From assembly GCF_009909155.2 (NCBI RefSeq), contig NZ_JAAAPM020000010.1:62001-126000 (forward strand): 64,000 bases of DNA, read 5' to 3'. Positions 1 to 10,283 of this stretch are shown in pieces (position 1 is the stretch's first letter; each line of letters opens with the position of its first letter). The position numbers and the translations under genes are program-made. Origin of the DNA: Flavobacterium undicola (lineage in GTDB: Bacteria; Bacteroidota; Bacteroidia; Flavobacteriales; Flavobacteriaceae). The notes under the pieces were generated by a model that ran no database searches, was not told the origin of the DNA, and was given only the letters and a program-made list of their open reading frames with translations.

Positions 1-263
1 CAAATTACTGGCAATAAAGGATTATTATTACTTCCTGTAGTATTCGCATAAATTTCTATTTCATCTTCTGCAGTATAAGTAAATGCACCTGTTTGAAGAG
101 TACCTGTACTAGTTACATCGACCACCTTAATATTACTTTTGTAAATTTCTAGATGAGTCTCACCAGATACTGCCCAGGTAATAATTTGTTCAGCGGATTG
201 GGCAGACATTTTGGTAAAACATACACATAATAATAGAGTTAAAAAAACGGTTAATTTTTTCAT
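1..263 (-). CDS. Secreted protein of unknown function, 3' end cut by window edge
   Basis: An open frame runs from an ATG at 263 to the left edge, giving 87 residues of a longer protein. The first 21 residues are a clear Sec signal peptide (MKKLTVFLTLLL, cleaved near MSAQ/SA). The remainder (ITWAVSGETHLEIYKSN and following) is beta-rich and resembles no family I can name. A consensus Bacteroidota promoter lies about 60 nt upstream, so this gene is transcribed separately from the neighbouring SusD operon. The missing C-terminus, which might carry a sorting domain, prevents any functional call. Confidence 0.75.
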   Translation of the reverse strand, partial: MKKLTVFLTLLLCVCFTKMSAQSAEQIITWAVSGETHLEIYKSNIKVVDVTSTGTLQTGAFTYTAEDEIEIYANTTGSNNNPLLPVI

Positions 264-323
264 AATTTAAAAATTTGGTTAAATAATTATTTAATTGATG
301 AGCCACAAATTTCATAACTCACT

Positions 324-353
324 CAAATTTAATTATTTATTTTAAATTAACAA
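324..353 (-). promoter_or_regulatory. Vegetative promoter for the left-edge secreted protein
   Basis: Read on the minus strand there is a -33 TTG (353-351), a 19-nt spacer and a perfect -7 box TAAATTTG (331-324). This matches the Bacteroidota housekeeping promoter TTG-N19-TANNTTTG. It lies about 60 nt before the ATG at 263. Unlike the five CAGG-module promoters in this window, it has a proper -33 and no upstream repeat. Confidence 0.6.
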
Positions 354-401
354 GTATTTTCTTTTATTTTTTATATTATTTATTTTACAAAATTTCATCT
401 A

Positions 402-506
402 ATACCATTTAGAATTATAAAACAGTTTTTTTATTTACCTCACCCCAACCCTCTCCAAAGGAGAGGGAGTTGGAAAATCGGATTATTTTATATTTCTAAA
501 TGGTAT
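402..506. repeat. Small inverted-repeat element (MITE-like)
   Basis: A 13-bp perfect terminal inverted repeat, ATACCATTTAGAA (402-414) and TTCTAAATGGTAT (494-506), encloses a GC-richer core. The core contains an 8-bp hairpin, CCCTCTCC (449-456) and GGAGAGGG (460-467). It has no coding potential. The structure resembles the short dispersed intergenic repeats of flavobacterial chromosomes; copy number cannot be judged from one window. Confidence 0.55.
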
Positions 507-520
507 AATTATTTGATTAA

Positions 521-562
521 AAAAAAGGCTTGCAAGTACAAAGACTTACAAACCTTTTTTTT
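521..562 (-). terminator. Rho-independent terminator of the FAS1/SusCD operon
   Basis: On the minus strand a 14-bp stem (arms 557-544 and 537-524, two G-U pairs, 6-nt loop) is followed by a run of T. It begins about 20 nt after the SusD stop codon at 581 and is the natural end of the seven-gene operon. Confidence 0.75.
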
Positions 563-580
563 ATAAATTTCTACTATTTA

Positions 581-2326
581 TTACCAAGTAAATGGTAAAT
601 ACCAGTTATTTGGATTCATTAGTTTAGTACGAACTACTGTAGCTTCAGCATTTCCTTCCTTGTTCAATTTATCGAAGATTTTATCAGCTAAGAAAGCAGG
701 ATCGTTTCTACGTCTGGCAACACGCACTAAATCTTCCCAACGATTACCCTCGTAAGCCAACTCTAAAGCAGCTTCATTAATAATATTGTTTTCTATAGAA
801 ATCAAACTATCGCCAACAACTGGAACAGCTTTTAGATAAGCACGTCCACGAACACCTATATTACGATGCCAAGGAGCTCTAAAATTTGGAAAATCACCTA
901 TACGAGCGTCAAAATCATAAGGAAAAGGAAGCTTCGTCTGCATAGCATTAGTTACATTATTTGTTTGAGCAAGATTCAAAGGGTTATAAGAATTTTTTAT
1001 TCCTATGTTTAAAAGTGCATTTGCTAGTTTATATTGTTTATCTCTATTAGCTGCTTCAGCATAACGCAAATGCAACTTAGCAGCACGATATAAAAACCAA
1101 TCACCATTTCTTTTAAACTGATCATTTGCTGCCTGGTATTTGTAAATATATTTCATAATTACAGGATCACCACCTACTATATTATAAGTAAATTTAGGTC
1201 CACGTGCATCATAAGGAAAATCATTATTCTGTGTATTAGAATTCCATAAATCCATAGCGCGCTGTGATGGCTTAGCTAAATAATCACCTCCTGTTTTAGA
1301 AAAGAAAGCAATAAATGGATTAGCAGGAGCAAAATTACTATCAAATGGTAGAGACCAAATCCATTCAGAATTCCATAAAACATCTCTACTTCTTCCAAAA
1401 ATAGAACGCCATCCCTTAGTATCACTATTCACTAATGTTGTTGCATCTTGTTCAAAGTTTCTTAAATAACCAACAGCTAAATCCTCATTCGTAATAACCT
1501 CAGCAAATTTCACACGGTAATTATCGAATGTATTTACACCAGCAGCTGGAGTTTCTTCCATTACATTCTTATAATGAGAAGCCGCCGAAAGATAATTTCC
1601 TTTCCAAAGCTCTAAATCACCTAATAGACATTCTTTATTGATAAAGAATTTTCTCGTATCGTAACCATCAACCGTTACTAATAAACTACTTTGAGAATCA
1701 TAAATATTTTTATAAGTCAATGCTTCTGTAAAAGTGACTAGCTTATCTAAAAGCTGATCAAAAGGCAATCTTGGATATTTATTGATATTTTTAACATCAT
1801 CTATAGTTTCAATAGGTTCTGTAATATAAGGAACAGTTCCGTATTGAATTCCTAACTGCAAGTAAATCCAGGTACGAATACAGGCTATATCAGCATAACG
1901 TTGGTCGTATTGTGACTGTGTAAACTTCTTATCAGCCAGCATGATGTCGAAATTTTTTAACGCATCATTGCAATTTTGAATCACTTCATAAAATTGCTTA
2001 GGATTTATATAAGTATTTTCGGCCGAAACATTATGTTGTGAAAGCTGTTTTAAATACGGACTAGAATTTCTGGTAGTAGTCATTAAATCGGCACGCATTT
2101 CATTAAGAACTACATACTTTTCTGCAAGACCCATAAATTTACCATATATCCCTAATACGGCGGCATCAGCATCATAAACGTTACGATATACCTGGTCACC
2201 AGAAAGCTTGTCTTCAGGTTGTACATCCAAATAGTCTTGGCACGATCCAAAGCTAAATAATAGCGTAAAAGCCGTCACTATGGTTACGATGCTTTTTGTT
2301 GTTGTTTTTCTAATTGTTGTTATCAT
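581..2326 (-). CDS. SusD/RagB-family outer-membrane glycan-binding lipoprotein
   Basis: This 581-residue protein is a surface lipoprotein that caps a SusC channel and captures oligosaccharide. It has a signal peptide ending in a lipobox (LLFSFGSC), then the typical mature start QDYLDVQPEDKL and the helical SusD N-terminal region (VYRNVYDADAAVLGIYGKFM). Near the C-terminus are the family hallmarks ALELAYEGNRWEDLVRVARR and the terminal NPNNWYLPFTW. It is the last gene of the operon, 28 nt after its SusC partner, and a terminator follows. SusD proteins are too divergent to read the ligand from sequence; the substrate is inferred only from the pectinolytic neighbourhood. Confidence 0.93.
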   Translation of the reverse strand: MITTIRKTTTKSIVTIVTAFTLLFSFGSCQDYLDVQPEDKLSGDQVYRNVYDADAAVLGIYGKFMGLAEKYVVLNEMRADLMTTTRNSSPYLKQLSQHNVSAENTYINPKQFYEVIQNCNDALKNFDIMLADKKFTQSQYDQRYADIACIRTWIYLQLGIQYGTVPYITEPIETIDDVKNINKYPRLPFDQLLDKLVTFTEALTYKNIYDSQSSLLVTVDGYDTRKFFINKECLLGDLELWKGNYLSAASHYKNVMEETPAAGVNTFDNYRVKFAEVITNEDLAVGYLRNFEQDATTLVNSDTKGWRSIFGRSRDVLWNSEWIWSLPFDSNFAPANPFIAFFSKTGGDYLAKPSQRAMDLWNSNTQNNDFPYDARGPKFTYNIVGGDPVIMKYIYKYQAANDQFKRNGDWFLYRAAKLHLRYAEAANRDKQYKLANALLNIGIKNSYNPLNLAQTNNVTNAMQTKLPFPYDFDARIGDFPNFRAPWHRNIGVRGRAYLKAVPVVGDSLISIENNIINEAALELAYEGNRWEDLVRVARRRNDPAFLADKIFDKLNKEGNAEATVVRTKLMNPNNWYLPFTW

Positions 2327-2354
2327 CTGTATGTTCTTTCTATAGTGTATATAA

Positions 2355-5300
2355 TTAAAGGCCTAAACGCAATCCAAGTTGATAGCTTTTAAACTGTGGA
2401 GCTAAACCGATATCTGTTCCTTGACCAAAGATTGACGAAGTAGCACTAAATTCAGGATCATACCCAAGATATTTAGTAAACGTAAACAAGTTATTAGCAC
2501 TAGCATATAGCTTGATATATTTAATATAATTCTTATCATTTACTTTAAAATCATATCCTAATACTAAAGTTTTCAATCTTAAATAAGAACCATCTTCAAT
2601 CCATCTGCTTGAGAACTCAGCATTACCCATTGGATCTCCCCATGAAGCTTTAGGAATATCTGTTTGCTGACCTTCTGCTCTCCAACGATTAGCAACGGCA
2701 GCACTTTGATTTTCGTACCCACTCATTTTTTCCAGGTTGTAACGCAATCCATTATAAATATCATTCCCAACAGAGAAGTTAAATAATCCTTGAAGACTGA
2801 AACGTTTGTAAGTAATATTAGTCGAGAAGCTACCTGCTACATCCGGGTTTGGATTTCCAATAATCATACGGTCATTATTATCAATAACCTTATCACCATT
2901 TACATCTACAAATCTCATATCTCCAGCAGTAAACGGAACTAATTCCCCATTTGTTAAGCGTCTGTTTAAACCTGCGGCATTAGCATCAGCTGTTGTACTA
3001 TATATTCCATTAGTTTTCAAACCAAAGAATGAATTGGCATTTTCTCCTACTGAAGTTAAGTAAGTAGCTCCGGAAAATTGAGTAATAATGTTTCCATTAG
3101 GCAATGCCTGAACTTCATTTTTATAGTGGCTAACATTCAACCCTAAATCTAATGTAAAATCAGTTGAGTTTATAACACGGGCTTTGAATGCTAATTCAGC
3201 TCCTAGAGTTCGCATCGCACCACTATTAGATGCAACATAATTAAATCCACTTAAGCCACTGATAGATTCATAAATAATCATGTTTCTGGTTCTATTAGAA
3301 TATAAATCAATAGAAGCATTTACTCTTTCATTGAAAATACCTAAATCAGCCCCTAAATTGAATTTCTTAACTGTTTCCCATTGTAAATTAGGATTTGCAA
3401 TGTTTCCTCTTACTAAACCTTGCATTCCTAATAAATTTTGAGAAATATAATATTTTTGCGCTGTAAAGTTTCCTATATCATCATTTCCGCTATAACCATA
3501 AGTCGCTCTAAGCTTAAGATAATCAATAGCTTTTAAATTTTTCATAAAACCTTCAGAAGACACTAACCAAGCTGCTGTTAAAGATGTCATTAAAGCGTAT
3601 TTATCTGAACCATCCATCTTGTCTCCAAATCTACTTGATCCGTCAACCGCATAACTGGTAGTCAGGAAATATTTATTACGGTAGTTGTAATCAGCATTAG
3701 CATAAATATTCAGCCAGTTCCATTCTCCTAAAACACCGCCGACCTGACGCAATAAGTTAGACCCTGCCCCTACACTTGTAAAATCATCAGTAGAGGAATT
3801 ATAACCCAAACCTAAATCGCTTTGTGATTTGTTACTTTGAGTTCTAGCTCCAAAACGTACATCTAAATTATGATCATTATCAAAATTTTTAAAATAATTA
3901 GCATAAGTATCGGTATAAAGACTCTTGTATTGTTGTACTTCACTTCCTGAACTGTTGGTGCCAATTGCAGTAGGAAGTACAAAATTAGCAACTCCATAGT
4001 CTGGAATAAAGAAAGATTCTCTCTCTTTGTTAAGAGTTAAACCAATGATAGTATTTATATCCCAAGCCTTATTTAGGGCATACTTGAATTTTAAATCTCC
4101 AAAGAAACGGTAGTTTTTATTAGTTCCGAATCCATTCTCCAAAATTGCTTTTGGGTTACTTACATTAAAGTAATCCACATCTGCTAAATTAGGAGAAAAT
4201 TCACCTGCATCATTCACATCATTAGTTGTTAAAAACGGAGATTTAGTCAATGCTAAATACGTAGGACTTGTTCTATAAACCAAACCCTGATCCCATTGAT
4301 TCCCCATATTTGTTATAAAAGATAAATTAGCATCTACAGTTAATTTCTCTGTTAATCTTAAGGCTGCATTTAAGCGAGTACTAAGACGTTTTACATTAGT
4401 TTGATCTACGATACCTTTAGCATCAAGATAACCTACAGACAAACCAAACTTTGCAATATCATCTCCTCCACGTATTTTAAGAAAGTAATTTTGACTTGTA
4501 CTTGCTTTATAAACCTGATCTTGCCAATTAGTTTGATTATGATACTTATAATATCCTGCAGCACCCACTTCGTCATTCATATATGGTAAATCGGCAATTT
4601 GTTGTTGCGATAGACCACGAGAAGCTTCTAATTGAGATATATGAGTACGGTATGCGTCAGCATTTAGCAAAGGCAACTGATCAGGAGTTTGATTCACAGA
4701 CCCATACATAGTAAAATCAATTTTAGTTGATAATTCTGTTGGACGAATCGTTGTGATTTTTATCACTCCATTAGCTCCTTTTGTCCCATATAGTGATGAT
4801 CCATCTTTAATAACTGTTACGTCTTCTATATCTTTAACATCTATATTAGACAAAGGAGAAGAAATATTATTTTGTACAATTCCTGAACCATAATCTTCAT
4901 CATTATAAATCATTCCGTCTACAATAATCAAAGATTTGTTAGTAGCATACAATGAAGTAAAACCACGTAGCGATAAGTTACTTCCTGCTCCTGGAGTTCC
5001 TGAATTTCTAATAACATTTAATCCTGCTACTTTTCCTTGAAGAAAACCTCCAACAGATTCATTAATAGGATTAGACCATTGATCTTTACTAAAATTTACA
5101 ACACTAGCAGCGTTAGTATTGTTGTATTGCATTTTATCACCAGACGCTAAATTAGCCATCTGGTATGCAGGAGCGTAATTAGACTCGTTTAAAAATATCT
5201 CTATTCCTGATTCTTGCTCTCTTAAAGCATAAAGTCTCGTTTGAAAATTTTCACCACTAATTTTAAGTAGGGTTTCTAAATTTGGAACTTTAATTTCAAA

Positions 5301-5543
5301 GCTTCCATCATCGTTAGTAATGACTGCCGAAAAGCCATCGACAGCAACATTTATACCTGATAATGGGGCTTTTGTTTTGGCATTTTTAACAACACCCTTT
5401 ACTAAAATTCCTTTTATTGTTTTATTTGGTTTGGTAATTGCCACAGCTGTTGAATCCTGAGTTTCCTGTGCATACAATGGTACATAAAGTCCACCAGCAA
5501 AAAAAAGACCGGCTAAGCAGCTTAGTTTTATAATTTTTAGCAT
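2355..5543 (-). CDS. SusC/RagA-family TonB-dependent outer-membrane transporter
   Basis: This TonB-dependent importer (1062 residues from the chosen start) moves oligosaccharides across the outer membrane with the adjacent SusD. A signal peptide (MLKIIKLSCLAGLFFAGG, cut after YAQ) precedes a carboxypeptidase-regulatory-like domain. A plug follows with GKVAGLNVIRNSGTPGAGS, LSLRGF and VIKDGSSLYGTKGANGVI, then a long beta-barrel ending in ...YQLGLRLGL. An upstream in-frame ATG at 5585 would add 14 residues and overlap the preceding FAS1 gene; ATG 5543 gives a normal signal peptide and a 22-nt gap, so I prefer it. The N-terminal regulatory domain is more divergent than in the other two SusC proteins of this window. 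Confidence 0.92.
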   Translation of the reverse strand: MLKIIKLSCLAGLFFAGGLYVPLYAQETQDSTAVAITKPNKTIKGILVKGVVKNAKTKAPLSGINVAVDGFSAVITNDDGSFEIKVPNLETLLKISGENFQTRLYALREQESGIEIFLNESNYAPAYQMANLASGDKMQYNNTNAASVVNFSKDQWSNPINESVGGFLQGKVAGLNVIRNSGTPGAGSNLSLRGFTSLYATNKSLIIVDGMIYNDEDYGSGIVQNNISSPLSNIDVKDIEDVTVIKDGSSLYGTKGANGVIKITTIRPTELSTKIDFTMYGSVNQTPDQLPLLNADAYRTHISQLEASRGLSQQQIADLPYMNDEVGAAGYYKYHNQTNWQDQVYKASTSQNYFLKIRGGDDIAKFGLSVGYLDAKGIVDQTNVKRLSTRLNAALRLTEKLTVDANLSFITNMGNQWDQGLVYRTSPTYLALTKSPFLTTNDVNDAGEFSPNLADVDYFNVSNPKAILENGFGTNKNYRFFGDLKFKYALNKAWDINTIIGLTLNKERESFFIPDYGVANFVLPTAIGTNSSGSEVQQYKSLYTDTYANYFKNFDNDHNLDVRFGARTQSNKSQSDLGLGYNSSTDDFTSVGAGSNLLRQVGGVLGEWNWLNIYANADYNYRNKYFLTTSYAVDGSSRFGDKMDGSDKYALMTSLTAAWLVSSEGFMKNLKAIDYLKLRATYGYSGNDDIGNFTAQKYYISQNLLGMQGLVRGNIANPNLQWETVKKFNLGADLGIFNERVNASIDLYSNRTRNMIIYESISGLSGFNYVASNSGAMRTLGAELAFKARVINSTDFTLDLGLNVSHYKNEVQALPNGNIITQFSGATYLTSVGENANSFFGLKTNGIYSTTADANAAGLNRRLTNGELVPFTAGDMRFVDVNGDKVIDNNDRMIIGNPNPDVAGSFSTNITYKRFSLQGLFNFSVGNDIYNGLRYNLEKMSGYENQSAAVANRWRAEGQQTDIPKASWGDPMGNAEFSSRWIEDGSYLRLKTLVLGYDFKVNDKNYIKYIKLYASANNLFTFTKYLGYDPEFSATSSIFGQGTDIGLAPQFKSYQLGLRLGL

Positions 5544-5565
5544 AACTAATTTTTTATAGAATATA

Positions 5566-7005
5566 TTATTTAAGGACAGGAACAAATTTCAAATAATCAA
5601 GAGTAAGTGCACTGGTTGAACTTGTACCTCCTATTAGAGATATTAAGTCAGTATTATTCGCATTTGTTTTGGTAAATTCTCCTAAAAGAATTTCATCATA
5701 ATTTTTAAATGGTACAGTAATAAGGGGAAATGTAGTAGTCATATTCACTATATTATTTGTAGTTACATCATAATTTCCACCTATCGCTAATTGCTGCTGG
5801 AATGTACCTGATTGATCATTAATTGCTCTCCAATACACTTTATATTTAGTACTATACATAATATCTTTAGCATAATAAGTTAGTGTAAATTTTGCCCTTG
5901 CCGGGGTTTGAACCATAATATCATTAAACAACACGCCAAATGGATCAATTCTATCGCGGTAAAGGATAGGAGTTCTTGTACCTACATATCCATAATTTTT
6001 TTCCCCTTCTATTTTAGTGGTTAATAAACGTTTAGTAAGTGAAACATCTACTTTTTTCATGATGTAAATTACACCATTACTTAAATGAATTGGATTCCCT
6101 ACAATTTGTGTTTTATCCACAGGGAATTCTACACCAAATCTGGAAGTTAATGTAGCCGGTAATTGATTTAATTCATATGCATTTGGAAAAGCCATATCTC
6201 TTACTGTAAAATAGCTTGCAAGCGCTGCAGTCCCTTCCGGTGTAGCAACAGTCAAATACGGCTTCATTTTATCCACTTCAGTAGAATATCCGGCATCCTG
6301 CATTAAAAATAATGTATACGAATTCTTCTCGTTGTTCAAATTATACACATTTTTCAAATAAGAATTGGTAAGTGAATCGGCTAGAGCACCAGGTACTGCA
6401 TTTGCTTTTGCTTCAGCATCTGAGGTATAAATATTGATGTTTTTTAAACTTAGTAAATATTGACTCATTGCAGAGCCCGAATTACTATTAATATATTGCC
6501 AAATATTTAATTTAGGTGTTAGTGCTTTATTAATGATATGAAAAACTCCATTAGCTGCGTAATGATCGGCAGTAACAATAGTAGCATCATCAATCATAGT
6601 AGCCCCTTTAAATAAAAGGTATTTATCCCCTAACATCTTAATTTTTTCCTGCGCCTTAGTTCTAATTGAAGAATAAGCTGTTAATGCAATATGATTGGCT
6701 ACAAATTTTTTAAGTGCCTCTGGATCATTAAGTATTGCATCGTCTACTTGATCCATAGCCTCATTTGTTGGTACAAAAACGGTATAAGTTTTTGAAGCCG
6801 CCAATACTTTATCGTAACCAGTTTGGACTAATAATTGTCCAAACTGGGATACTTCAGTTGTATTAGTAATTGCCTCACTGAGAGTAACACTTAGATTAGC
6901 ATCGCCGTTATTTTCACGATCCTCCCAAGGATTAGAACAAGAGACCAAAGCTATTGTCAGTAAACCAACAAACAGTCTTTTATAATTAATTTTTAATGAT
7001 ATCAT
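5566..7005 (-). CDS. FAS1 (fasciclin) domain lipoprotein of the SusCD operon
   Basis: This 479-residue lipoprotein has the lipobox LLTIALVSCS and mature N-terminus SNPWEDREN. Two FAS1-like domains follow. The first is clear (about residues 35-165) with YTVFVPTNEAM (H1-type box) and NGVFHIINKAL (H2-type box). The second (about 170-320) is more degraded, with NGVIYIMKKVDVSL at its end. The C-terminal 150 residues look like a beta-sandwich (AKFTLTYYAKD, YKVYWRAIND, LDYLKFVPVLK) shared with the next FAS1 protein. FAS1 domains mediate adhesion; in Bacteroidota loci with SusCD a surface glycan-binding role is plausible but is inference. It sits between a FAS1 gene (30-nt gap) and the SusC gene. Confidence 0.85.
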   Translation of the reverse strand: MISLKINYKRLFVGLLTIALVSCSNPWEDRENNGDANLSVTLSEAITNTTEVSQFGQLLVQTGYDKVLAASKTYTVFVPTNEAMDQVDDAILNDPEALKKFVANHIALTAYSSIRTKAQEKIKMLGDKYLLFKGATMIDDATIVTADHYAANGVFHIINKALTPKLNIWQYINSNSGSAMSQYLLSLKNINIYTSDAEAKANAVPGALADSLTNSYLKNVYNLNNEKNSYTLFLMQDAGYSTEVDKMKPYLTVATPEGTAALASYFTVRDMAFPNAYELNQLPATLTSRFGVEFPVDKTQIVGNPIHLSNGVIYIMKKVDVSLTKRLLTTKIEGEKNYGYVGTRTPILYRDRIDPFGVLFNDIMVQTPARAKFTLTYYAKDIMYSTKYKVYWRAINDQSGTFQQQLAIGGNYDVTTNNIVNMTTTFPLITVPFKNYDEILLGEFTKTNANNTDLISLIGGTSSTSALTLDYLKFVPVLK

Positions 7006-7035
7006 TTGTACTTGGTTAAGTTTCTAATTTAATTA

Positions 7036-8754
7036 TTATTGAGTGACTAAATTGTCTTTTCCAGCTGCGAATTTAGGCCAAAGCTGATCCATTTCTATAG
7101 GACGGAATTCTGCAATATCTAACCAAGTTGCCGCAGAGAAAGAAGATTGACTTTGAAAAGTTATCGTATGTCTTGCAGTAGTTGTCACATCAACTGTACC
7201 AACCAATCTACAGTTTACTCTATTGGTAAATGGACTAATGTAACGTTTGTATCCTTGAGATTCAAGCACTCTTTCGTCTAAGGTTGTATTACCACTTTCC
7301 ATTAAGTTTATTTGTCTTGGAAGTTCTACCCCATCAAAAAACACTTTTAAAAATCCTAATTTAGTACCTTGTTGTCTCCAAGAAACCCAAATCTTATATT
7401 TTCCTTTGATAATTACCGGAGTTTTAAAAGCAATATTTTGAATAAGACCATCACGCATATTATTAATTTCGACTACATCTGTATGCCAACATGCTGCAAT
7501 ACCAGTAGTAATAGCCGTACCAGTAGCTGCTTTATTATAGGAAATACTTCCAGTACCATCCCATGTAATATCCGAAAACTCTGATTTAGCAAGTGTTTTA
7601 AAACCACCAATGGCAGTTCTAAAAATAGAAGTCAATTTTCTAAATTCAGGCTGATCACATAAATCAAAATAAACAGGAGCCGGATTACGTTTTTTCATTG
7701 AGAAGTTATAATCTACGTAGTGCAATACTCCATTAGAACAAGTTACATCACTTAAATCCTTAACAATAGCAGCACCTTTTTCCAAAACACCATTAAAAAC
7801 TTCTTGATTTAATAAAATAACATCTCCTTCTAATCTACTAGTAATAACTTCAAGTGGAGCCTTAGTTTCTAATGCTGGACTTACAGCAATATCAGCTAAA
7901 TATTGTAATCTTGGTAAAACACGGTAACTAACAAACAAATTCAAACTGTCTTTTGGATCCAATGGATTATTTAAATGGCTATATCTTAGTTTTAAATTAG
8001 CTAAAGTATTTAATTTTATAGTTACCCCAGATGGATTTTTCCAAGTTGTATTTTCAAAAACATCATTAGTTTGAGCTAAAACAGTAAGGTAACTAAGTAT
8101 ATCAGAACTATTTGATAACGGCTTATTTAGTTTATCATACCAGCCAGTAGCTTTTAAAACCTCTGTAAACAATGAAAGTTTTGGATTAGCTTCTATAGTT
8201 TGAGCTACTGTTTTATCGGCAACTCGTAGTACTTTATCAATAACATGAATCACACCATTTCCTACTTCAACATTTGAAGTCACAATACTTGCACTCTTAT
8301 TAACAGTTACACTGGAAACACCATTTTTATTAACTGCACCAGTTATTAAAAACTGACCATATAAACTTGGCGTAGCAATTTTACCATCAGTAAAAGCAGT
8401 AGTATTTACTTTTTGATCTAAAATATGAAGTTTTGCTATATTTTGCAGGTCTTTTAAAGGAACTTCACTCAATGAACTAGCACCAACATCAGTCAAATAT
8501 TGCTTAACCGCCTCATTAGTTGGAAGGAAAAGTGTATAAGTTCCATAAGTATTCATGAATGAAGCATAATTAGTAATATCAAGAATTTCCAAAAACATTG
8601 AATAATCCTTATTTTCTCTAAGATAGGCAGTAACATTCAACGTCTCATCTGTAGTTTCTTTTATTTTTTGTTCAGTACAATTTTGAAACACTAAAGCTAT
8701 TAAAAAAACTAAAGTAAGTCTCAACAGGCTAGGCAATCTTAATAATCTTTTCAT
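7036..8754 (-). CDS. FAS1 domain lipoprotein with C-terminal beta-sandwich
   Basis: This 572-residue lipoprotein has an LIALVFQNC lipobox followed by TEQKIKETTDETLN. FAS1 domain 1 (about residues 40-190) has YTLFLPTNEAV and NGVIHVIDKVL. Domain 2 (about 190-350) ends with NGVLHYVDYNF. The last 200 residues (GKYKIWVSWRQQ, VFFDGVELP, WLDIAEFRPIE) look like a carbohydrate-binding-type beta-sandwich and correspond to the C-terminal region of the following FAS1 protein, so the two are probably diverged duplicates. It starts 11 nt after the first SusD gene. Likely surface exposed; a glycan-binding function is an inference. Confidence 0.85.
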   Translation of the reverse strand: MKRLLRLPSLLRLTLVFLIALVFQNCTEQKIKETTDETLNVTAYLRENKDYSMFLEILDITNYASFMNTYGTYTLFLPTNEAVKQYLTDVGASSLSEVPLKDLQNIAKLHILDQKVNTTAFTDGKIATPSLYGQFLITGAVNKNGVSSVTVNKSASIVTSNVEVGNGVIHVIDKVLRVADKTVAQTIEANPKLSLFTEVLKATGWYDKLNKPLSNSSDILSYLTVLAQTNDVFENTTWKNPSGVTIKLNTLANLKLRYSHLNNPLDPKDSLNLFVSYRVLPRLQYLADIAVSPALETKAPLEVITSRLEGDVILLNQEVFNGVLEKGAAIVKDLSDVTCSNGVLHYVDYNFSMKKRNPAPVYFDLCDQPEFRKLTSIFRTAIGGFKTLAKSEFSDITWDGTGSISYNKAATGTAITTGIAACWHTDVVEINNMRDGLIQNIAFKTPVIIKGKYKIWVSWRQQGTKLGFLKVFFDGVELPRQINLMESGNTTLDERVLESQGYKRYISPFTNRVNCRLVGTVDVTTTARHTITFQSQSSFSAATWLDIAEFRPIEMDQLWPKFAAGKDNLVTQ

Positions 8755-8765
8755 GACTTATTTTT

Positions 8766-10265
8766 TTATTTATAAAATGGATTTTGTACAAGCGCTTTAT
8801 TAGTATAAAGTTCATACGTATTAATAGGTAAATAGTGACTATTTGGATCTTTTAATTTTGCAATAATTGATTGTTGTTTATCAGCAGGCGCACTTGCTAT
8901 AGCTGCAGTCGTTAAAATATCTAATCTCTCATAATTATTTCTTCTGGCCACACGAAGAATATCAAACCAACGTTTTCCTTCAAAGGCAAATTCACGGGCA
9001 CGTTCGGCTAAAATATAGTCTATCACATCATTTTTACTAGAAGGACTTGGGTCTTCAGAAGTCGATTGAATTGCGCGACGCTTCAATCGTATGTCCTTAA
9101 TAATTGCAATTGCACCATCTCCTTGTTCTAATTCATTAAGAGCCTCTGCTCTCATTAATAACACGTCAGCATAACGATATACAAACCAGTGAGTATCAGA
9201 ATCCTGTAAAACTTTACGTTCATCATTGTTTAATCCAATAAATTTATAAATTTGATTTGAACCAGGTGTTATTGATGTATTTTCACCACGAATATCTTTA
9301 TTTAAAGCATTAGTAAAATCGATACCAAAAACATCTTCCAATGCGTTTGCAGAAGCTAAAAACTGAGGCCTTTGATAGAAGATGCTATAAAAAGGGCCTA
9401 AGTTAGATGTTGTAAATTGTAATTCGAAAATACTTTCAGTAGAATTTCCTTTAGCATATACTGTATTATACCAAGTATTATTAGAAGCTGGTATTAAACT
9501 GAATTTACCTGAACCTGTTACCTTAGTAGTAGCATCAAGAGCTTCCTGGTATTTCCCTGTCCACAGATAAACATCAGCTAACATAGCGTTAATTGCATAG
9601 GTAGTAATACGTCCTTTATTTGAAGCATCATTCCCATAATCAGTTACCGCATATTCATCAGCGAGTTTAAGATCTTTAATTACCTGATCAAAAATTGCAC
9701 TTTGTGGACTAACAGGGATTTGAAAATTTTCTTTATCGGTTAATGTTGGAGTTAATTTTAAAGGTACATCTTTAAAAGTACGTGCCAATGTAAAATACAA
9801 ATACGCTCTAATTGCTAATGCTTCCGAAAGAAAGTTATTTAATTGTACTTGGGTTAAAGTTGGATCTTCATTTTTAACTGCCGGAGCTAAATCTATAACT
9901 GTATTACAATAATTAATTGTTCTGTAAAAAGCAGCCCAACTGGTTAATTCATTAGAAGCAATAATATTAGAGTTCATGATATCTCTTTCATCCTCAGTAA
10001 CGTTCGCACCGGCAGCAATCATATCTGCTCTTAATTCGCCATACATGAATAAATATTGAGACATTGTCAAATCTGACACTCCTGGAGGAGAATTTAACAT
10101 CGACGAGTAAATCCCTATTACTGCCCCTTGAATATCCTCTTTAGTTTTCCAGAATTCATCACGTACTATTCCATCCTGAGGACGTAAATCTAAATAATTA
10201 TCGCACGAACTTGCCGAAACAAAAAGTATAAAGATTGCTAATATTGTTTTTATTTTAGTTTGCAT
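8766..10265 (-). CDS. SusD/RagB-family outer-membrane glycan-binding lipoprotein
   Basis: This 499-residue SusD partner has a signal peptide with lipobox FVSASSC and mature start DNYLDLRPQDG. It carries FWKTKEDIQGAVIGIYSSM near the N-terminus, tetratricopeptide-like helices, LAERAREFAFEGKRWFDILRVARR, and a terminal NPFYK. A longer frame begins with a TTG nine bases upstream, but the ATG at 10265 places the signal peptide correctly and leaves 18 nt after the SusC stop. It forms a pair with the SusC gene just upstream. The substrate is not readable from sequence. Confidence 0.93.
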   Translation of the reverse strand: MQTKIKTILAIFILFVSASSCDNYLDLRPQDGIVRDEFWKTKEDIQGAVIGIYSSMLNSPPGVSDLTMSQYLFMYGELRADMIAAGANVTEDERDIMNSNIIASNELTSWAAFYRTINYCNTVIDLAPAVKNEDPTLTQVQLNNFLSEALAIRAYLYFTLARTFKDVPLKLTPTLTDKENFQIPVSPQSAIFDQVIKDLKLADEYAVTDYGNDASNKGRITTYAINAMLADVYLWTGKYQEALDATTKVTGSGKFSLIPASNNTWYNTVYAKGNSTESIFELQFTTSNLGPFYSIFYQRPQFLASANALEDVFGIDFTNALNKDIRGENTSITPGSNQIYKFIGLNNDERKVLQDSDTHWFVYRYADVLLMRAEALNELEQGDGAIAIIKDIRLKRRAIQSTSEDPSPSSKNDVIDYILAERAREFAFEGKRWFDILRVARRNNYERLDILTTAAIASAPADKQQSIIAKLKDPNSHYLPINTYELYTNKALVQNPFYK

Positions 10266-10283
10266 AAATATCAAATATTTTTA

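Noticed and set aside
10266..10274. Upstream TTG start for the second SusD gene
   Set aside because: TTG initiation would add three residues before an ATG that already opens a normal lipoprotein signal peptide; the ATG at 10265 is preferred.
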